Shown: one piece after another, positions 43,695 to 53,039 of the stretch
Position numbering within the stretch: position 1 is the stretch's first letter
Layout of the letters: every line of letters starts with the position of its first letter
Assembly (NCBI GenBank): GCA_002737365.1
Contig: NSIL01000006.1
Span: 62,001-126,000, forward strand
DNA: 64,000 nt
Direction of reading: 5' to 3'
From: Acidobacterium sp.
GTDB lineage: Bacteria > Acidobacteriota > Vicinamibacteria > Vicinamibacterales > UBA2999
Made by a program: the position numbers and the translations under genes
The notes under the pieces: model-generated
Databases searched by the model: none
What the model was told of the DNA's origin: nothing
What the model saw: the letters and a program-made list of their open reading frames with translations, nothing else

Positions 43695-44153
43695 CTATTT
43701 TCTCTTGGTGGCTTTCGCCACTATCTTCTTCTTCTCGACCGGGGACGGTGGCACCAATTCCAGTTCCGCCGTCTCGACGCCGTCCTTCGCCAGCAGCCGA
43801 AGAATCGATTGCAGGCCCGTCTTGACGTCCCGCAGGCTGTCCCTCACGCGGTCGCCGACGACCTCTCTTACCAGGACCGCCGCGCCGCTTTCCTCGCCTC
43901 CGTCGCCGGTCTCGCCGTCCTCGGCCAGACGACGTCGCGCGCCCGACAGCGTCAGGCCTTCTTCAAAGACCAACTGCTTGATCCGGATGACCAGCTCGAC
44001 ATCGGCGCGGCGATACAGGCGCGGCCCGCCGCTCTCTGGTATCTGGCCGATTTGCGGGAATTCCGCCTCCCACGACCTTAGAACGTAAGGTTGAACCTGC
44101 ACCACTTCGCAGACGTCCGCGGCCTTGAAGAGCTCGCGCTTGGGTGCAGCCAT
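43695..44153 (-). CDS. MerR-family transcriptional regulator
   Basis: 152 residues from ATG 44153, preceded by CTGGAG. The N-terminal winged helix of the MerR type is clear: FKAADVCEVVQVQPYVLRSWEAEF, then GPRLYRRADVELVIRIKQL and EEGLTLSGARRRL. The C-terminal half is a short helical segment with a lysine-rich tail and no cysteine or drug-binding domain, so it is of the small 'housekeeping' MerR type often found with ihf genes and tRNA-Pro. The effector is unknown. Confidence 0.87.
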   Translation of the reverse strand: MAAPKRELFKAADVCEVVQVQPYVLRSWEAEFPQIGQIPESGGPRLYRRADVELVIRIKQLVFEEGLTLSGARRRLAEDGETGDGGEESGAAVLVREVVGDRVRDSLRDVKTGLQSILRLLAKDGVETAELELVPPSPVEKKKIVAKATKRK

Positions 44154-44173
44154 CGAGGCAATCTCCAGCGGGG

Positions 44174-44179
44174 AGTATA
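44174..44179 (-). promoter_or_regulatory. Extended -10 TGC-TATACT for MerR-like gene
   Basis: TATACT with TGC in front, 20 bases before ATG 44153; it lies in the intergenic gap after der. Confidence 0.45.
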
Positions 44180-44190
44180 GCACGCAGGCC

Positions 44191-45885
44191 TCAGCGGCCC
44201 GACCGCTTGGGTCCCTGCTTGGAACGCGACTTCTTCGACAAGTTCGGCTTCGCGGCGCGCGCCTTCTGCTTCGCCGACACGGGCTTCCCCTTACCCGCCC
44301 CACCCGCCCTGCCGGCCCCACCTGCCTTACCCGCCTTGCCTCGCATGGCGGGAGACTTGTCCCAGGCTCCCTTGTTGGCCGACTTGCTCTTCGCCTTCAG
44401 CCGTTCGTGCTTGGAGGGCGACGACCCAGGTCCCTTGCGGACCGGGCTGCGCCGTTCAGGCGCGCGCTCGCTCGCTGTCTTGCGGGTATCACCGCCGCGC
44501 TGCTCGGCCCGGCCGCGAATCTGGATGCGAATGGGCGCACCGACAAAGCCGTACTCCTCGCGCAGCCGGTTCTCCAGAAAACGCTCGTAGGAAAAATGCA
44601 GCTTGGTCAGGCTGTTGGTGAACAGGATGAAGGTCGGCGGCGCGACGGCGGCTTGCGCCGCATACATCACGCGCATGTTCCGCCGGCCGGCCGTGACCGG
44701 CGGCGCGCCGGTGGTGATTCTCAGGATGAAGCGATTCAGCTCGCCCGTCGGCACGCGCTTGCGCGTGGCGGCGTAGACCTTGTCCACCGTCTCGATCAGC
44801 TTCGGCGTGCGCTCGCCGGTGGCGGCCGAGATGTGCAGGATCGGCGCGAACTCAAGAAACTTCAATTGGTAGCGCAGGTTCTCGTCGAACACCTTGGCGG
44901 CTTCGGGACCTTGGTCCTTCATGAGATCCCACTTGTTGGCGGCGACGATCACGCCGCGGCCGGCGTCTTTCGCGGCGCCGGCGATCGCGCCGTCCTGATC
45001 GGTCGGTCCCACGGTCGCATCAATCACCAGCACGACGACGTCGGCACGCTCGATGGCGCGCTTGGCCAGCATCACGCTCAGGGTTTCGACCTGGCCCGAC
45101 TTCGACACTTTGCCGGGCTTGCGGATGCCGGCGGTATCGACAATGCGGAACTGGCGCCGGTGCCACATCAACACCGAGTCGACCGAGTCGCGCGTCGTCC
45201 CCGGCATCTCGGACACGATCATCCGCTCTTCACGCAACAGCCTGTTCACCAGTGACGACTTGCCCGCATTGGGGCGGCCGACAATTGCAATCGCGGTCTC
45301 AGTCTTGATCTCGTCGGCGGCCTCGGCGTCATCCGCACCCGCCTCGCTGTCCACGGGATCCGATGCGCGCGACTTCACCTGCGGCAGCATCTTGACGACG
45401 ACCTCCAACAGGTCGCCGACGGCCCGGCCATGCTCGGCGCTGATCTCGACGACCGACTCGAAGCCCATGCGATAGAGCTCGAGCGCGCCGTCCTTGCCGC
45501 GGCGGTCGTCCATCTTGTTGATGGCCAGAATCACCGGTACGCCGGTGTGGCGAACCGCGGCGGCAATCTGCTGGTCGCCGGGGATGAGCCCTTCGCGGCC
45601 ATCGACCACGAAAATAATGAGTTCGGCGGAGGCGAGTGCGCGCTGGCCGCGTTCGACCACCAGCTCGTGCAGCGGATCCTCGCTGGCGCCAAACAGGCCG
45701 CCGGTGTCGGTCAGGTCAAACCGCGCCTCGCCCCACGTCACCTCATGCGTAATGACGTCGCGGGTCGTCCCGGCAATGGCCGTCACAATTGACCGCCGGG
45801 CGCCGCTCAACCGATTGAACAGCGTCGACTTACCGACATTGGGGCGGCCAACGAGCACGACACGGGGCAAATGCTTGGACGACAC
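44191..45885 (-). CDS. der: Ribosome-assembly GTPase Der (EngA) with long basic tail
   Basis: Double-GTPase needed for 50S ribosome assembly. 564 residues from GTG 45885. First G domain: GRPNVGKSTLFNRL, DTGGLF and NKMD; second: GRPNAGKSSLVNRL, DTAGIRKPGK and NKWD. Both are complete, and the KH-like domain follows (NRFILRITTGAPPV, FLENRLREEYGFVGAPIRI). After it comes a tail of about 90 residues rich in Lys, Arg, Gly and Ala (KGPGSSPSKHERLKAKSKS and similar), longer than in E. coli, probably disordered and RNA-binding. Confidence 0.95.
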   Translation of the reverse strand: MSSKHLPRVVLVGRPNVGKSTLFNRLSGARRSIVTAIAGTTRDVITHEVTWGEARFDLTDTGGLFGASEDPLHELVVERGQRALASAELIIFVVDGREGLIPGDQQIAAAVRHTGVPVILAINKMDDRRGKDGALELYRMGFESVVEISAEHGRAVGDLLEVVVKMLPQVKSRASDPVDSEAGADDAEAADEIKTETAIAIVGRPNAGKSSLVNRLLREERMIVSEMPGTTRDSVDSVLMWHRRQFRIVDTAGIRKPGKVSKSGQVETLSVMLAKRAIERADVVVLVIDATVGPTDQDGAIAGAAKDAGRGVIVAANKWDLMKDQGPEAAKVFDENLRYQLKFLEFAPILHISAATGERTPKLIETVDKVYAATRKRVPTGELNRFILRITTGAPPVTAGRRNMRVMYAAQAAVAPPTFILFTNSLTKLHFSYERFLENRLREEYGFVGAPIRIQIRGRAEQRGGDTRKTASERAPERRSPVRKGPGSSPSKHERLKAKSKSANKGAWDKSPAMRGKAGKAGGAGRAGGAGKGKPVSAKQKARAAKPNLSKKSRSKQGPKRSGR

Positions 45886-45988
45886 AATTGCCTTTATCTT
45901 ACAGGTTTCAAAGGGCTTGCGCCGGTCACTCCCCTACAGTGCTGCACCGCAATGCCGATAAATACATCCAGACAAAGCACTTATCCGT

Positions 45989-46017
45989 TTGACAGCGTAA
46001 GTGCCTTGATTTAAGCT
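45989..46017 (+). promoter_or_regulatory. Promoter of the IHF/HU gene
   Basis: -35 TTGACA (45989-45994), exact 17-base spacer, -10 TAAGCT (46012-46017). GAGGAG lies before ATG 46049. Confidence 0.8.
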
Positions 46018-46048
46018 AGTTACACCGATTGAGGAGCGACCAAGCAGC

Positions 46049-46318
46049 ATGATCAAGGTCGACATCGTGAACCAGGTCTCACGGGTGGCAGACGTCACCA
46101 AGGTGAAGGCCGAGCTGGCAGTAGATGCCGTATTTGAAGCGATGCGTCACTCGATGCAACGCGGCGAACGCATTGAACTGCGGGGGTTTGGCGTGTTTCA
46201 GGTAAAGCCCCGAAAGCGCGGGATTGGCCGCAATCCCCGTACCGGCAAAGAAGTACGCATTCCTCCCGGCCGGACCATTCGCTTCAAGCCCGGCAAGGAA
46301 CTGCAGAACATCGGTTAA
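46049..46318 (+). CDS. HU/IHF-family DNA-binding protein (IHF-like)
   Basis: 89-residue nucleoid protein that bends DNA. The family core is complete: a helical dimerisation part, ERIELRGFGVFQVKPR, GRNPRTGKEVRIPPG on the DNA-binding arm, and FKPGKELQN. The arm sequence and the C-terminal helix are closer to IHF subunits than to HU. Strong promoter and GAGGAG ribosome site. The site-2 protease gene begins 6 bases after its stop and should be cotranscribed. Confidence 0.93.
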   Translation: MIKVDIVNQVSRVADVTKVKAELAVDAVFEAMRHSMQRGERIELRGFGVFQVKPRKRGIGRNPRTGKEVRIPPGRTIRFKPGKELQNIG

Positions 46319-46324
46319 GCCTTC

Positions 46325-47251
46325 GTGTCCCCACCCAACCATGGGCGGCTCTGGGTTCAACTCACCCTTCTCGCCGCCACCGTCATCACCACCACGCTGG
46401 TCGGTGGGTGTCACTACTACAGCTTCGCCACCGACCTGTCGACGATCAACGACGTGCCGACCAGCGCGGCGCCGCCGGTCCTGTTTTCCGATCCGCTCTT
46501 CTGGCTGCGCGGGCTGTGGTACAGCCTGACCGTCCTGGCCATTCTGGGTTGCCACGAGATGGGCCACTACCTCGCGTGCCTGCGCTACGGCGTGGATGTG
46601 ACGCGGCCGTATTTCCTGCCCGCACCCCTGCCCCTCACCGGTACGCTCGGCGCGTTCATCCGCATTCGCTCGCGCATTCCCAACAAGATTGCGCTGTTCG
46701 ACATCGGCATTGCCGGTCCGCTCGCAGGATTCGTGGTCGCCGTGCCCGCGTTGTTCATTGGCTTGTGGTTGTCGCGTGTGGATCGGCTGCCGGCCGATGC
46801 CTCGAACCTGATGGAACTGGGCGAGCCGCTGTTCTTCCGCTTCGCGGCGTGGGTGGTCTGGGGTGACGTCGCCGACGGCTACACCATCAACATGCACCCG
46901 ATGGCGTTCGCCGCCTGGTTCGGCTTGCTCGCCACCGCGCTCAACCTGTTTCCGATTTCGCAGCTCGACGGCGGCCACATCTCGTACGCGGTGTTCGGCC
47001 GTCGCTCGACCGCGATCACCATCGTGATGATCGGCGTTGCGGTCGGCCTGACCTTCGTGTCGTCGAGCTGGATCGCCTGGACGGTGTTACTGGTCATCAT
47101 GATCGTGACGATGGGCCCGCGGCACCCGCCGACGCTGGACGAGGATGAGCCGCTCGATCGTGGACGCCTGATCCTCGCTGCCGTGGCGCTCGCCATCCTG
47201 GTCGGGTGCTTCACGCCGGCACCGATCGGTCCGTTTATCGGCGCACCCTAG
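46325..47251 (+). CDS. Site-2 protease family (M50) membrane protein
   Basis: 308 residues with about eight membrane segments and an intramembrane zinc-protease site: HEMGH (LGCHEMGHYLA) and NLFPISQLDGGH further on. It resembles the short, PDZ-less M50 branch often annotated as peptidase M50 or sporulation-type protease. Start GTG 46325; the stop lies 1 base before the convergent priA stop. The substrate is unknown; proteolysis of membrane regulators is the usual role. Confidence 0.87.
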   Translation: MSPPNHGRLWVQLTLLAATVITTTLVGGCHYYSFATDLSTINDVPTSAAPPVLFSDPLFWLRGLWYSLTVLAILGCHEMGHYLACLRYGVDVTRPYFLPAPLPLTGTLGAFIRIRSRIPNKIALFDIGIAGPLAGFVVAVPALFIGLWLSRVDRLPADASNLMELGEPLFFRFAAWVVWGDVADGYTINMHPMAFAAWFGLLATALNLFPISQLDGGHISYAVFGRRSTAITIVMIGVAVGLTFVSSSWIAWTVLLVIMIVTMGPRHPPTLDEDEPLDRGRLILAAVALAILVGCFTPAPIGPFIGAP

Positions 47252-49549
47252 TCACAGCATCGACAACGGGTCAACGTCGACGGCGATCGCCTTGGTCCCC
47301 TTGTTCAGCCGCGACAGCGCCAGCTGCAGGCTCTCGCGCATTGCCCTTCGGCTGGTGCCCTTCAGGAACAACTGGACGCGATGCTCGCCGCGCAGCCTGA
47401 TGAGCGGCGCGGGTGCCGGGCCCAGGACCACAAACCCCTTCGCCCCGCGGAAGCCAGTCGCGAGATCGCGAGCGGTCGCCATCGCTCCTTCGAACGTCTG
47501 GTCTCGGACGACGACGTTGACCATGGCGACCTGGGGTGGATAGCGCATGGCGCGCCGGAACTCGACTTCCTTGTCATAAAACGCGCGGTAGTCCTGATCG
47601 CACGCCAGGCGGACGCTGTAATGCTCGGGCACCAGCGACTGGATGATGGCCTGCCCCGGCCGCTCGCCCCGGCCGGCACGGCCGGCGACCTGCGTCAGCA
47701 ACTGGAATGTGCGTTCGGCCGAGCGAAAGTCCGCCGTGCCGAGGCCGACGTCGGCCGAGATGACTCCGACCAGCGTGCACTCGGGAAAATCATGCCCCTT
47801 GGCGATCATCTGCGTGCCGATCAGGACATCGATCTCCCTACGCGCCACTTGCTCCAGCATCTCGACGAGGCTGCCCCTGCGCCGCACGGTGTCGCGATCG
47901 ACGCGCGCCACCCGGGCCGCTGGGAAGGCCTCGCGTATTTCAGCCTCGACGCGCTCGGTGCCAAACCCGATGCGCTCCAGGTACGGCGCCGCGCACTGCT
48001 CGCACTGCTTCGGCACGAGCTTGGTGAAGTTGCAATAGTGACAGCGCCCTCGCCACTCGCGACCCTGCGTGTGCACCGTGAGCGTCACGCTGCAGTTCGG
48101 GCATTCCAGGCTGGCGCCGCACTGCCGGCACACCACCGCGGTGGCAAACCCGCGGCGGTTGAGCAGGATCAGCGACTGTTCGCCCTCATCCAGCCGGATC
48201 TTGATCGCCTCGCGCAGCGGCCGGCTGATCACCACTTCGGCGCCAGTGGCGGCAATCTCCTCGCGCATGTTGACGACCTGGACGCGAGCCATCGGCCGAT
48301 CGAGGACGCGCCGATTGAGCGTCACCAGGGTGTAGCGGCCTTCGATCGCATGGGTATACGACTCGAGCGTCGGCGTCGCCGATCCGATCACCACGAGCGC
48401 GTCCGCAAACTTGCCGCGCATGATGGCGACATCGCGACCATGGTAGCGCGGCGTTTCGTCCTGCTTGTACGAGGTGTCGTGTTCTTCGTCGACGATGATC
48501 AGTCCGGGATTGGCCAGCGGTGCGAACACGGCGGAGCGCGTGCCGATCACGACATCGACGGCGCCGGCGCGGATGCGGTGCCACTGGTCGTGGCGCTCGC
48601 CATCGGACAGGCCACTGTGCTGGATGGCGACCGCGGTGCCAAAGCGCGCGCGGAACAGTGCCGCCACCTGTGGCGTGAGGGCAATCTCAGGCACCAGCAT
48701 CAGCACGCCGCGCCCGCTCTGCCTGACCGCGTCGGCCAGCTGCAGGTAGATCTCGGTCTTGCCACTGCCGGTCACGCCGTGGATCAACGCCACGCGAAAC
48801 GCCCGCGCGGCCGCGAGCGGCAGCAACTGCTCCATCGCGACTTGCTGCTCGGCTGTCAGCGGCCGGCGCGATCCGCCCGCATCGGGTGTGTGCGCGCCGA
48901 CGGCATGCTCAAAGGGGTCGCGGTCCACGCGGTCGTTGCGGATGGCAACATAGCCGAGCCCGGCCAGGCGCGAAATGGTGGCAGCGACAATGCCTGCTGC
49001 TGCCAGCTCTGGCACCGGGCGGCCATCGGGCGCATCCGCCAACAACCGCAGGGCCTGCACTTGCTTCGGCCCCAGGCCCGGCAAGGTCCGGCTTCCACCT
49101 TCGCCAGGGCTTCGGCGGACAGGGAAGCCGGACGCTACATCGACGGCTGTGGTGTCCGCCTTCAGGCGGACCATGCCACGTTCGGTCAGCGTGACGACAC
49201 GAACGGTCTTGAAGCGAGCCACGCGGTTCGCCAGCCCGCGCGGCGGCAGCGCGGCCGACAGCGTCGCGCCAGGGCCGGCGAGATAGTAGTCGGAGACCCA
49301 CCCGGTGAGCTTGACCACGTCGGCCGGGACGAAGGCCTCGGCATCGAGCACCCGGACGATGTCCTTGACCTTGAAGGCGACATCGACCGCACTGAGGTGT
49401 CCGACCACAACGCCGGTCAACTGGCGCGGCCCGAGCGGCACGATCACGCGCGCGCCCGGCACGGGCATGTCCTGGCCGGAGGGGACGGAATAGGTGAGGA
49501 GGCCGAGCACTGGCACCGGCACCGCGACAGAGACGAGACGGTCGATCAC
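47252..49549 (-). CDS. priA: Primosomal replication helicase PriA
   Basis: Restarts stalled replication forks. 765 residues from GTG 49549. N-terminal 3'-DNA-binding domain (about 1-105), winged-helix region, helicase core with HGVTGSGKTE (Walker A), DEEHD (DEAH box) and IGTQMIAKGHDFP, and eight zinc-binding cysteines (CRQCG, CPNC, CHYC, CEQC). Between the first two domains (about residues 125-158) is an in-frame insertion MVRLKADTTAVDVASGFPV and following residues, encoded by compound palindromic elements. The start follows the udg stop by 7 bases. Confidence 0.95.
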   Translation of the reverse strand: MIDRLVSVAVPVPVLGLLTYSVPSGQDMPVPGARVIVPLGPRQLTGVVVGHLSAVDVAFKVKDIVRVLDAEAFVPADVVKLTGWVSDYYLAGPGATLSAALPPRGLANRVARFKTVRVVTLTERGMVRLKADTTAVDVASGFPVRRSPGEGGSRTLPGLGPKQVQALRLLADAPDGRPVPELAAAGIVAATISRLAGLGYVAIRNDRVDRDPFEHAVGAHTPDAGGSRRPLTAEQQVAMEQLLPLAAARAFRVALIHGVTGSGKTEIYLQLADAVRQSGRGVLMLVPEIALTPQVAALFRARFGTAVAIQHSGLSDGERHDQWHRIRAGAVDVVIGTRSAVFAPLANPGLIIVDEEHDTSYKQDETPRYHGRDVAIMRGKFADALVVIGSATPTLESYTHAIEGRYTLVTLNRRVLDRPMARVQVVNMREEIAATGAEVVISRPLREAIKIRLDEGEQSLILLNRRGFATAVVCRQCGASLECPNCSVTLTVHTQGREWRGRCHYCNFTKLVPKQCEQCAAPYLERIGFGTERVEAEIREAFPAARVARVDRDTVRRRGSLVEMLEQVARREIDVLIGTQMIAKGHDFPECTLVGVISADVGLGTADFRSAERTFQLLTQVAGRAGRGERPGQAIIQSLVPEHYSVRLACDQDYRAFYDKEVEFRRAMRYPPQVAMVNVVVRDQTFEGAMATARDLATGFRGAKGFVVLGPAPAPLIRLRGEHRVQLFLKGTSRRAMRESLQLALSRLNKGTKAIAVDVDPLSML
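49087..49173. repeat. Compound palindromic elements in priA (family A, copy 3)
   Basis: Arms TCCGGCTTCC (49087-49096) and GGAAGCCGGA (49123-49132) enclose a stretch rich in TTCGCC/GGCGGA. Next to it, after AGCCGGACGCTACAT (49126-49140, half of family A), lies a full copy GTCCGCC-TTCA-GGCGGAC (49154-49171). The whole block is translated in frame. Confidence 0.75.
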
Positions 49550-49556
49550 GTGGTGC

Positions 49557-50258
49557 CTACGCGTCGCCCTGGAGAATAGCGCGCACCAGCTTCATGTCGT
49601 CCCACACTTCGCGCTTCGCTGACGGGTTGCGCAACAGGTAGGCAGGATGGAACGTCGGGATCAAGGTGGTGCCGCGATAGTCGAACCGGCGCCCGCGCAG
49701 CTTAGTGATCGGGTCGGTGGTCTTCAGCAGGCACTGCGCGGCGAACTTGCCGAGCGGAACGATCACCGTCGGGTTGATGACGTCGATCTGGCGGAACAGG
49801 TAGGGTTCGCACGCCGCGACCTCGTCCGGCTCAGGATTACGATTGTTCGGCGGCCGGCACTTGATCACGTTGGCAATGTAGACCTGTTCGCGCGACAAGC
49901 CGATGGCTTCGATGATCTTGGTCAGCAGTTGTCCGGAACGGCCGACGAAGGGCTCGCCGCGCTCGTCTTCTTCCTCACCCGGTGCCTCGCCCACGAACAT
50001 CAGGCGCGCCTTCGGATGGCCGACGCCAAACACGACCTGCGTTCGACCCAGGGTGCACAGCTTGCACCGCGTGCAGGCCGGACCGATCTCGGTCTCGATG
50101 AGGTCAAGGGATTCGGTGGCGCTTTGTCCTGTGGCGTCCGCCTTCAGGCGGACCTCAGGGACCGCATCGGCCCGCGCGCGCCACTTGGCATCACGGCTCA
50201 GCCCCGTGACACCCAACTCGGCATAGTAGCGCAGGTGATCGGCAATCTCGCGTGACAT
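49557..50258 (-). CDS. Type 4 uracil-DNA glycosylase (Fe-S)
   Basis: Removes uracil from DNA. 233 residues. The family iron-sulfur cysteines are CTRCKLC and, further on, IKCRPPNN and AACEPY. Active-site motifs [17 protein letters not shown] and HPAYLLRN are complete. The N-terminal linker before the cluster contains VRLKADATG, encoded by palindromic element A (50136-50153). It lies 4 bases after coaBC and 7 bases before priA, so it belongs to the same transcript. Confidence 0.92.
   Translation of the reverse strand: MSREIADHLRYYAELGVTGLSRDAKWRARADAVPEVRLKADATGQSATESLDLIETEIGPACTRCKLCTLGRTQVVFGVGHPKARLMFVGEAPGEEEDERGEPFVGRSGQLLTKIIEAIGLSREQVYIANVIKCRPPNNRNPEPDEVAACEPYLFRQIDVINPTVIVPLGKFAAQCLLKTTDPITKLRGRRFDYRGTTLIPTFHPAYLLRNPSAKREVWDDMKLVRAILQGDA
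50136..50153. repeat. Palindromic element family A, copy 4 (in uracil-DNA glycosylase gene)
   Basis: GTCCGCC-TTCA-GGCGGAC preceded by GTGGC. It is identical in core to the 49154-49171 copy in priA and sits in the N-terminal linker of the protein. Confidence 0.8.
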
Positions 50259-50262
50259 GGCG

Positions 50263-51528
50263 TCAGGCCTTGGCGGCGCTCGCGCGCGACGGCACGGCGA
50301 TCAGCAATTGCTCGAGCCGATCGAGTACCCGCGCGGCGACGGCACTCTTGCTTTGCAGGGGGACGTCTTCAACGCCATCGGCCGACACGATGGTCACCGC
50401 GTTTAGGTCGACGTCAAAGCCCATACCCGCGCGCGACACGTCATTGGCCACCACCAGGTCGACGGCCTTCTTCTCGAGTTTCCCCGTCGCGTACGCGACC
50501 ACGTCCTGGGTTTCGGCGGCGAAGCCGACAAGCACCGGCAGGCGTTGCGCCCGCGAGGGTAACCGGCCGAGGTCACCCAGGATGTCCTTGGTTCGCTGGA
50601 GGGTGATCGTGAGATCGCCCTCCCCTTTCTTCACCTTCTGCCCGGCGGGATTGGCCGGCGTGTAGTCGGCGACCGCCGCCGCCATGATCACCGCGTCCTG
50701 CTCGGCCGCGCGCGCCATGACCGCCGTGTGCATGTCAGCGGCGCTGCGCACCGCGATCAGGTCCACGCCGTGGGGCGCGGCCAAATGCGTGGGGCCGCTC
50801 ACGAGCGTCACCGTCGCGCCACGGCGTATCGCCTCGGCCGCCAGCGCGTATCCCATGCGGCCACTGGATCGATTGCCGACAAAGCGAACGGGATCGAGGT
50901 CCTCGTAGGTCGGTCCGGCCGTCACCATCACACGGCGTCCGGCCATGGTGCCGCCTTCACCTGCCGGCTTCGGCGCGCCAAGCGCCAGAGCCTTAATACG
51001 CAGGAGTTGCTCGGCCGCGGCTACGACCGCCTCAGGTTCGGCCAGGCGGCCCTTGCCAATCCAGCCGCAGGCCAGGTAACCGGACCCGGGATCGACGACG
51101 TGGACGCCGCGCGCCATCAGCGTCTCGAGGTTCTTCACCACCGCCGGGTGCTCGAACATGTTGGTGTTCATGGCCGGAGCGATCAGCACCGGCGCCTTGG
51201 TGGCGACGAACAGCGACGAGAGAAAGTCATCGGCGAGGCCGTTGGCAAACTTGCCGACGGTATTGGCTGTCGCCGGCGCCACCAGCAGCAGGTCGATGGT
51301 CGAGGCGATCGAGATGTGCTCGATGTCGGCGTTGGCACCCGCCTTCCACTGGTCGGTGATGACCTCGCGCCGGGTAATCGCCTCGAACGTCAGCGGCCCC
51401 ACGAACTGGGTGGCCGATCGGGTCATGATCGCGATCACCTCGTGCCCGTTGTTCTGGAGCCCGCGGGCAATCTCCACCGCCTTGTAGGCGCCGATGCCGC
51501 CGGTCACGCCGAGTGCGATCAATGCCAT
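50263..51528 (-). CDS. coaBC: Phosphopantothenoylcysteine decarboxylase/synthetase
   Basis: Bifunctional coenzyme A biosynthesis enzyme, 421 residues. CoaC flavoprotein part (about 1-190) with [13 protein letters not shown], the catalytic IEHISIA His, PAMNTNM and [13 protein letters not shown]. CoaB part (about 195-415) with [21 protein letters not shown] and the [10 protein letters not shown] nucleotide-binding motif. It starts 7 bases after gmk; rpoZ, which often stands between gmk and coaBC, is not there. Confidence 0.95.
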   Translation of the reverse strand: MALIALGVTGGIGAYKAVEIARGLQNNGHEVIAIMTRSATQFVGPLTFEAITRREVITDQWKAGANADIEHISIASTIDLLLVAPATANTVGKFANGLADDFLSSLFVATKAPVLIAPAMNTNMFEHPAVVKNLETLMARGVHVVDPGSGYLACGWIGKGRLAEPEAVVAAAEQLLRIKALALGAPKPAGEGGTMAGRRVMVTAGPTYEDLDPVRFVGNRSSGRMGYALAAEAIRRGATVTLVSGPTHLAAPHGVDLIAVRSAADMHTAVMARAAEQDAVIMAAAVADYTPANPAGQKVKKGEGDLTITLQRTKDILGDLGRLPSRAQRLPVLVGFAAETQDVVAYATGKLEKKAVDLVVANDVSRAGMGFDVDLNAVTIVSADGVEDVPLQSKSAVAARVLDRLEQLLIAVPSRASAAKA

Positions 51529-51535
51529 GGCCTGC

Positions 51536-52159
51536 CTACCCGTGAAAGGTGTCGATAATCTTCAGCGCCAGTGCTTGCATGCGCGGCGTTCGTGACCGCG
51601 CCGCTGCGATGATCTCCTGCAGTCGCACGGTCGCCGACTCGAGCTGATCGTTGATCACCACAAACTCATATTCGGCGTAGTGCAACACCTCGCGGCGAGC
51701 GGTCTTCAAGCGCTGCTGGATCGAATCCTCGCTGTCGGCACTACGCCCTCGCAGCCGGCGTTCAAGCACTTCAAATGAGGGCGGCAAAATGAAAATCCCG
51801 GTGTAGTCGACACCGAGCGCCTTCACCTGGAAGACGCCCTGCACATCAATCGTCAGCACCACGTCCTGGCCCGAGTCCAACCACGTTTCGGTATCCACGC
51901 GAGAGGTGCCATAAAGGTTGCCGAACACGTCGGCCCACTCCAGAAACTCGCCCCGCGAGATCATGGCTTCGAAAGTCTCGCGGCTGACGAAATTATAGTC
52001 GACGCCGGGCCGCTCTCCGGCCCGCGCGGCGCGCGAGGTGTACGATCGCGACATCCGCAGGTTGGGCATGATCTGCACCAGCCGCTCGGCCAGCGTCGTC
52101 TTGCCCGTACCCGACGCAGCCGAGATGATGAACAGCAGCCCGCGGCTCTTACTCGACAT
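51536..52159 (-). CDS. gmk: Guanylate kinase
   Basis: Phosphorylates GMP to GDP. 207 residues from ATG 52159 (MSSKSRGLLFII); a longer frame to 52261 lies inside yicC. P-loop ASGTGKTT, GMP-binding SYTSRAARAGERPGVDY, and the WADVFGNLYGTS segment are present. It overlaps the end of yicC by 11 bases, the usual yicC-gmk arrangement. Confidence 0.95.
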   Translation of the reverse strand: MSSKSRGLLFIISAASGTGKTTLAERLVQIMPNLRMSRSYTSRAARAGERPGVDYNFVSRETFEAMISRGEFLEWADVFGNLYGTSRVDTETWLDSGQDVVLTIDVQGVFQVKALGVDYTGIFILPPSFEVLERRLRGRSADSEDSIQQRLKTARREVLHYAEYEFVVINDQLESATVRLQEIIAAARSRTPRMQALALKIIDTFHG

Positions 52160-53039
52160 TCTGGACCTGCTCGCGCATCTTCTCCAGCTCGGCCTTGGCC
52201 TCGATGACAACCTCCGAGACCTGCAGCCCATCGGCCTTTGAGCCAATGGTGTTGATCTCACGATTCATCTCCTGCAGCAGGAAGTCGAGCTTGCGGCCGC
52301 AGGGTTCGGGGCTGTCAGACAGCGCATCCCAATGCGCCAGGTGACCGTGAAAGCGGGTGATCTCTTCGCTGATGTCCGAGCGCTGCGCCACGCGCACCAC
52401 CTCCTGCGCCAGCGCCGACTGGTCGAGCGGCAGCGCGCCGGCCAGTTCGCGGGTGCGCTCCAACAGCCGCGCCTCGAGCTCCTGCCGTCCGGTCTCCGCC
52501 GCGGCGGCAATCCGAAGAATCAGCTCCGCCAGCAGCGCCTTGCGCGCATCCAGGTCGACGCGCAGGTGCTGCCCCTCGCGGACCCGCATCGTCTCGAGTT
52601 GTTCGATCGCAGCGTCCACGGCGGCGGCCACCGGCGCGCCCAGGGCCTCGGCCAAGCCACCAGACTCGGGCAATTGTTCCTGGATGGTCAGCGCCTGCGG
52701 CAATCGCAACAAGTCACCGGGCGTGAGCATTCCGCTTACCAGGCCCTTCGCCCGCGCCTGCGCCATGGCCGCCGACAGCGCCTGGGCGAATTCGGCGTTC
52801 AACTCAATGCGTGGCACCGACGCCTGACGGCTCTGCAGTGACACGCCGATTTCGACGCGGCCTCGACCCAGGCGCTTCTGTACTAATGCGCGCAGCGGTG
52901 GTTCGAGTGAGGCCAGCGGCGTGGGCAATCGCAGCTGGAGGTCGAGAAAGCGGTGGTTGACCGCCCGAATCGTCACCCCGATCGCGCCACGCTCATCGTC
53001 GTGCGTGAGTGAGGCAAAGCCGGTCATGCTCTTGATCAT
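52149..53039 (-). CDS. yicC: YicC-family endoribonuclease
   Basis: 296 residues with the family start MIKSMTGFA, the RAVNHRFLDLQLRLP motif and the C-terminal GRKLDFLLQEMNREINTIGSKA signature. YicC proteins are RNA-cleaving enzymes. ATG 53039 overlaps the msbA stop by 4 bases, and gmk begins inside its 3' end. Confidence 0.93.
   Translation of the reverse strand: MIKSMTGFASLTHDDERGAIGVTIRAVNHRFLDLQLRLPTPLASLEPPLRALVQKRLGRGRVEIGVSLQSRQASVPRIELNAEFAQALSAAMAQARAKGLVSGMLTPGDLLRLPQALTIQEQLPESGGLAEALGAPVAAAVDAAIEQLETMRVREGQHLRVDLDARKALLAELILRIAAAAETGRQELEARLLERTRELAGALPLDQSALAQEVVRVAQRSDISEEITRFHGHLAHWDALSDSPEPCGRKLDFLLQEMNREINTIGSKADGLQVSEVVIEAKAELEKMREQVQNVE

Noticed and set aside
47381-49579. 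732-codon open frame on the plus strand opposite priA
   Set aside because: Antisense shadow of priA with Arg/His/Ala-rich translation; priA has all motifs.
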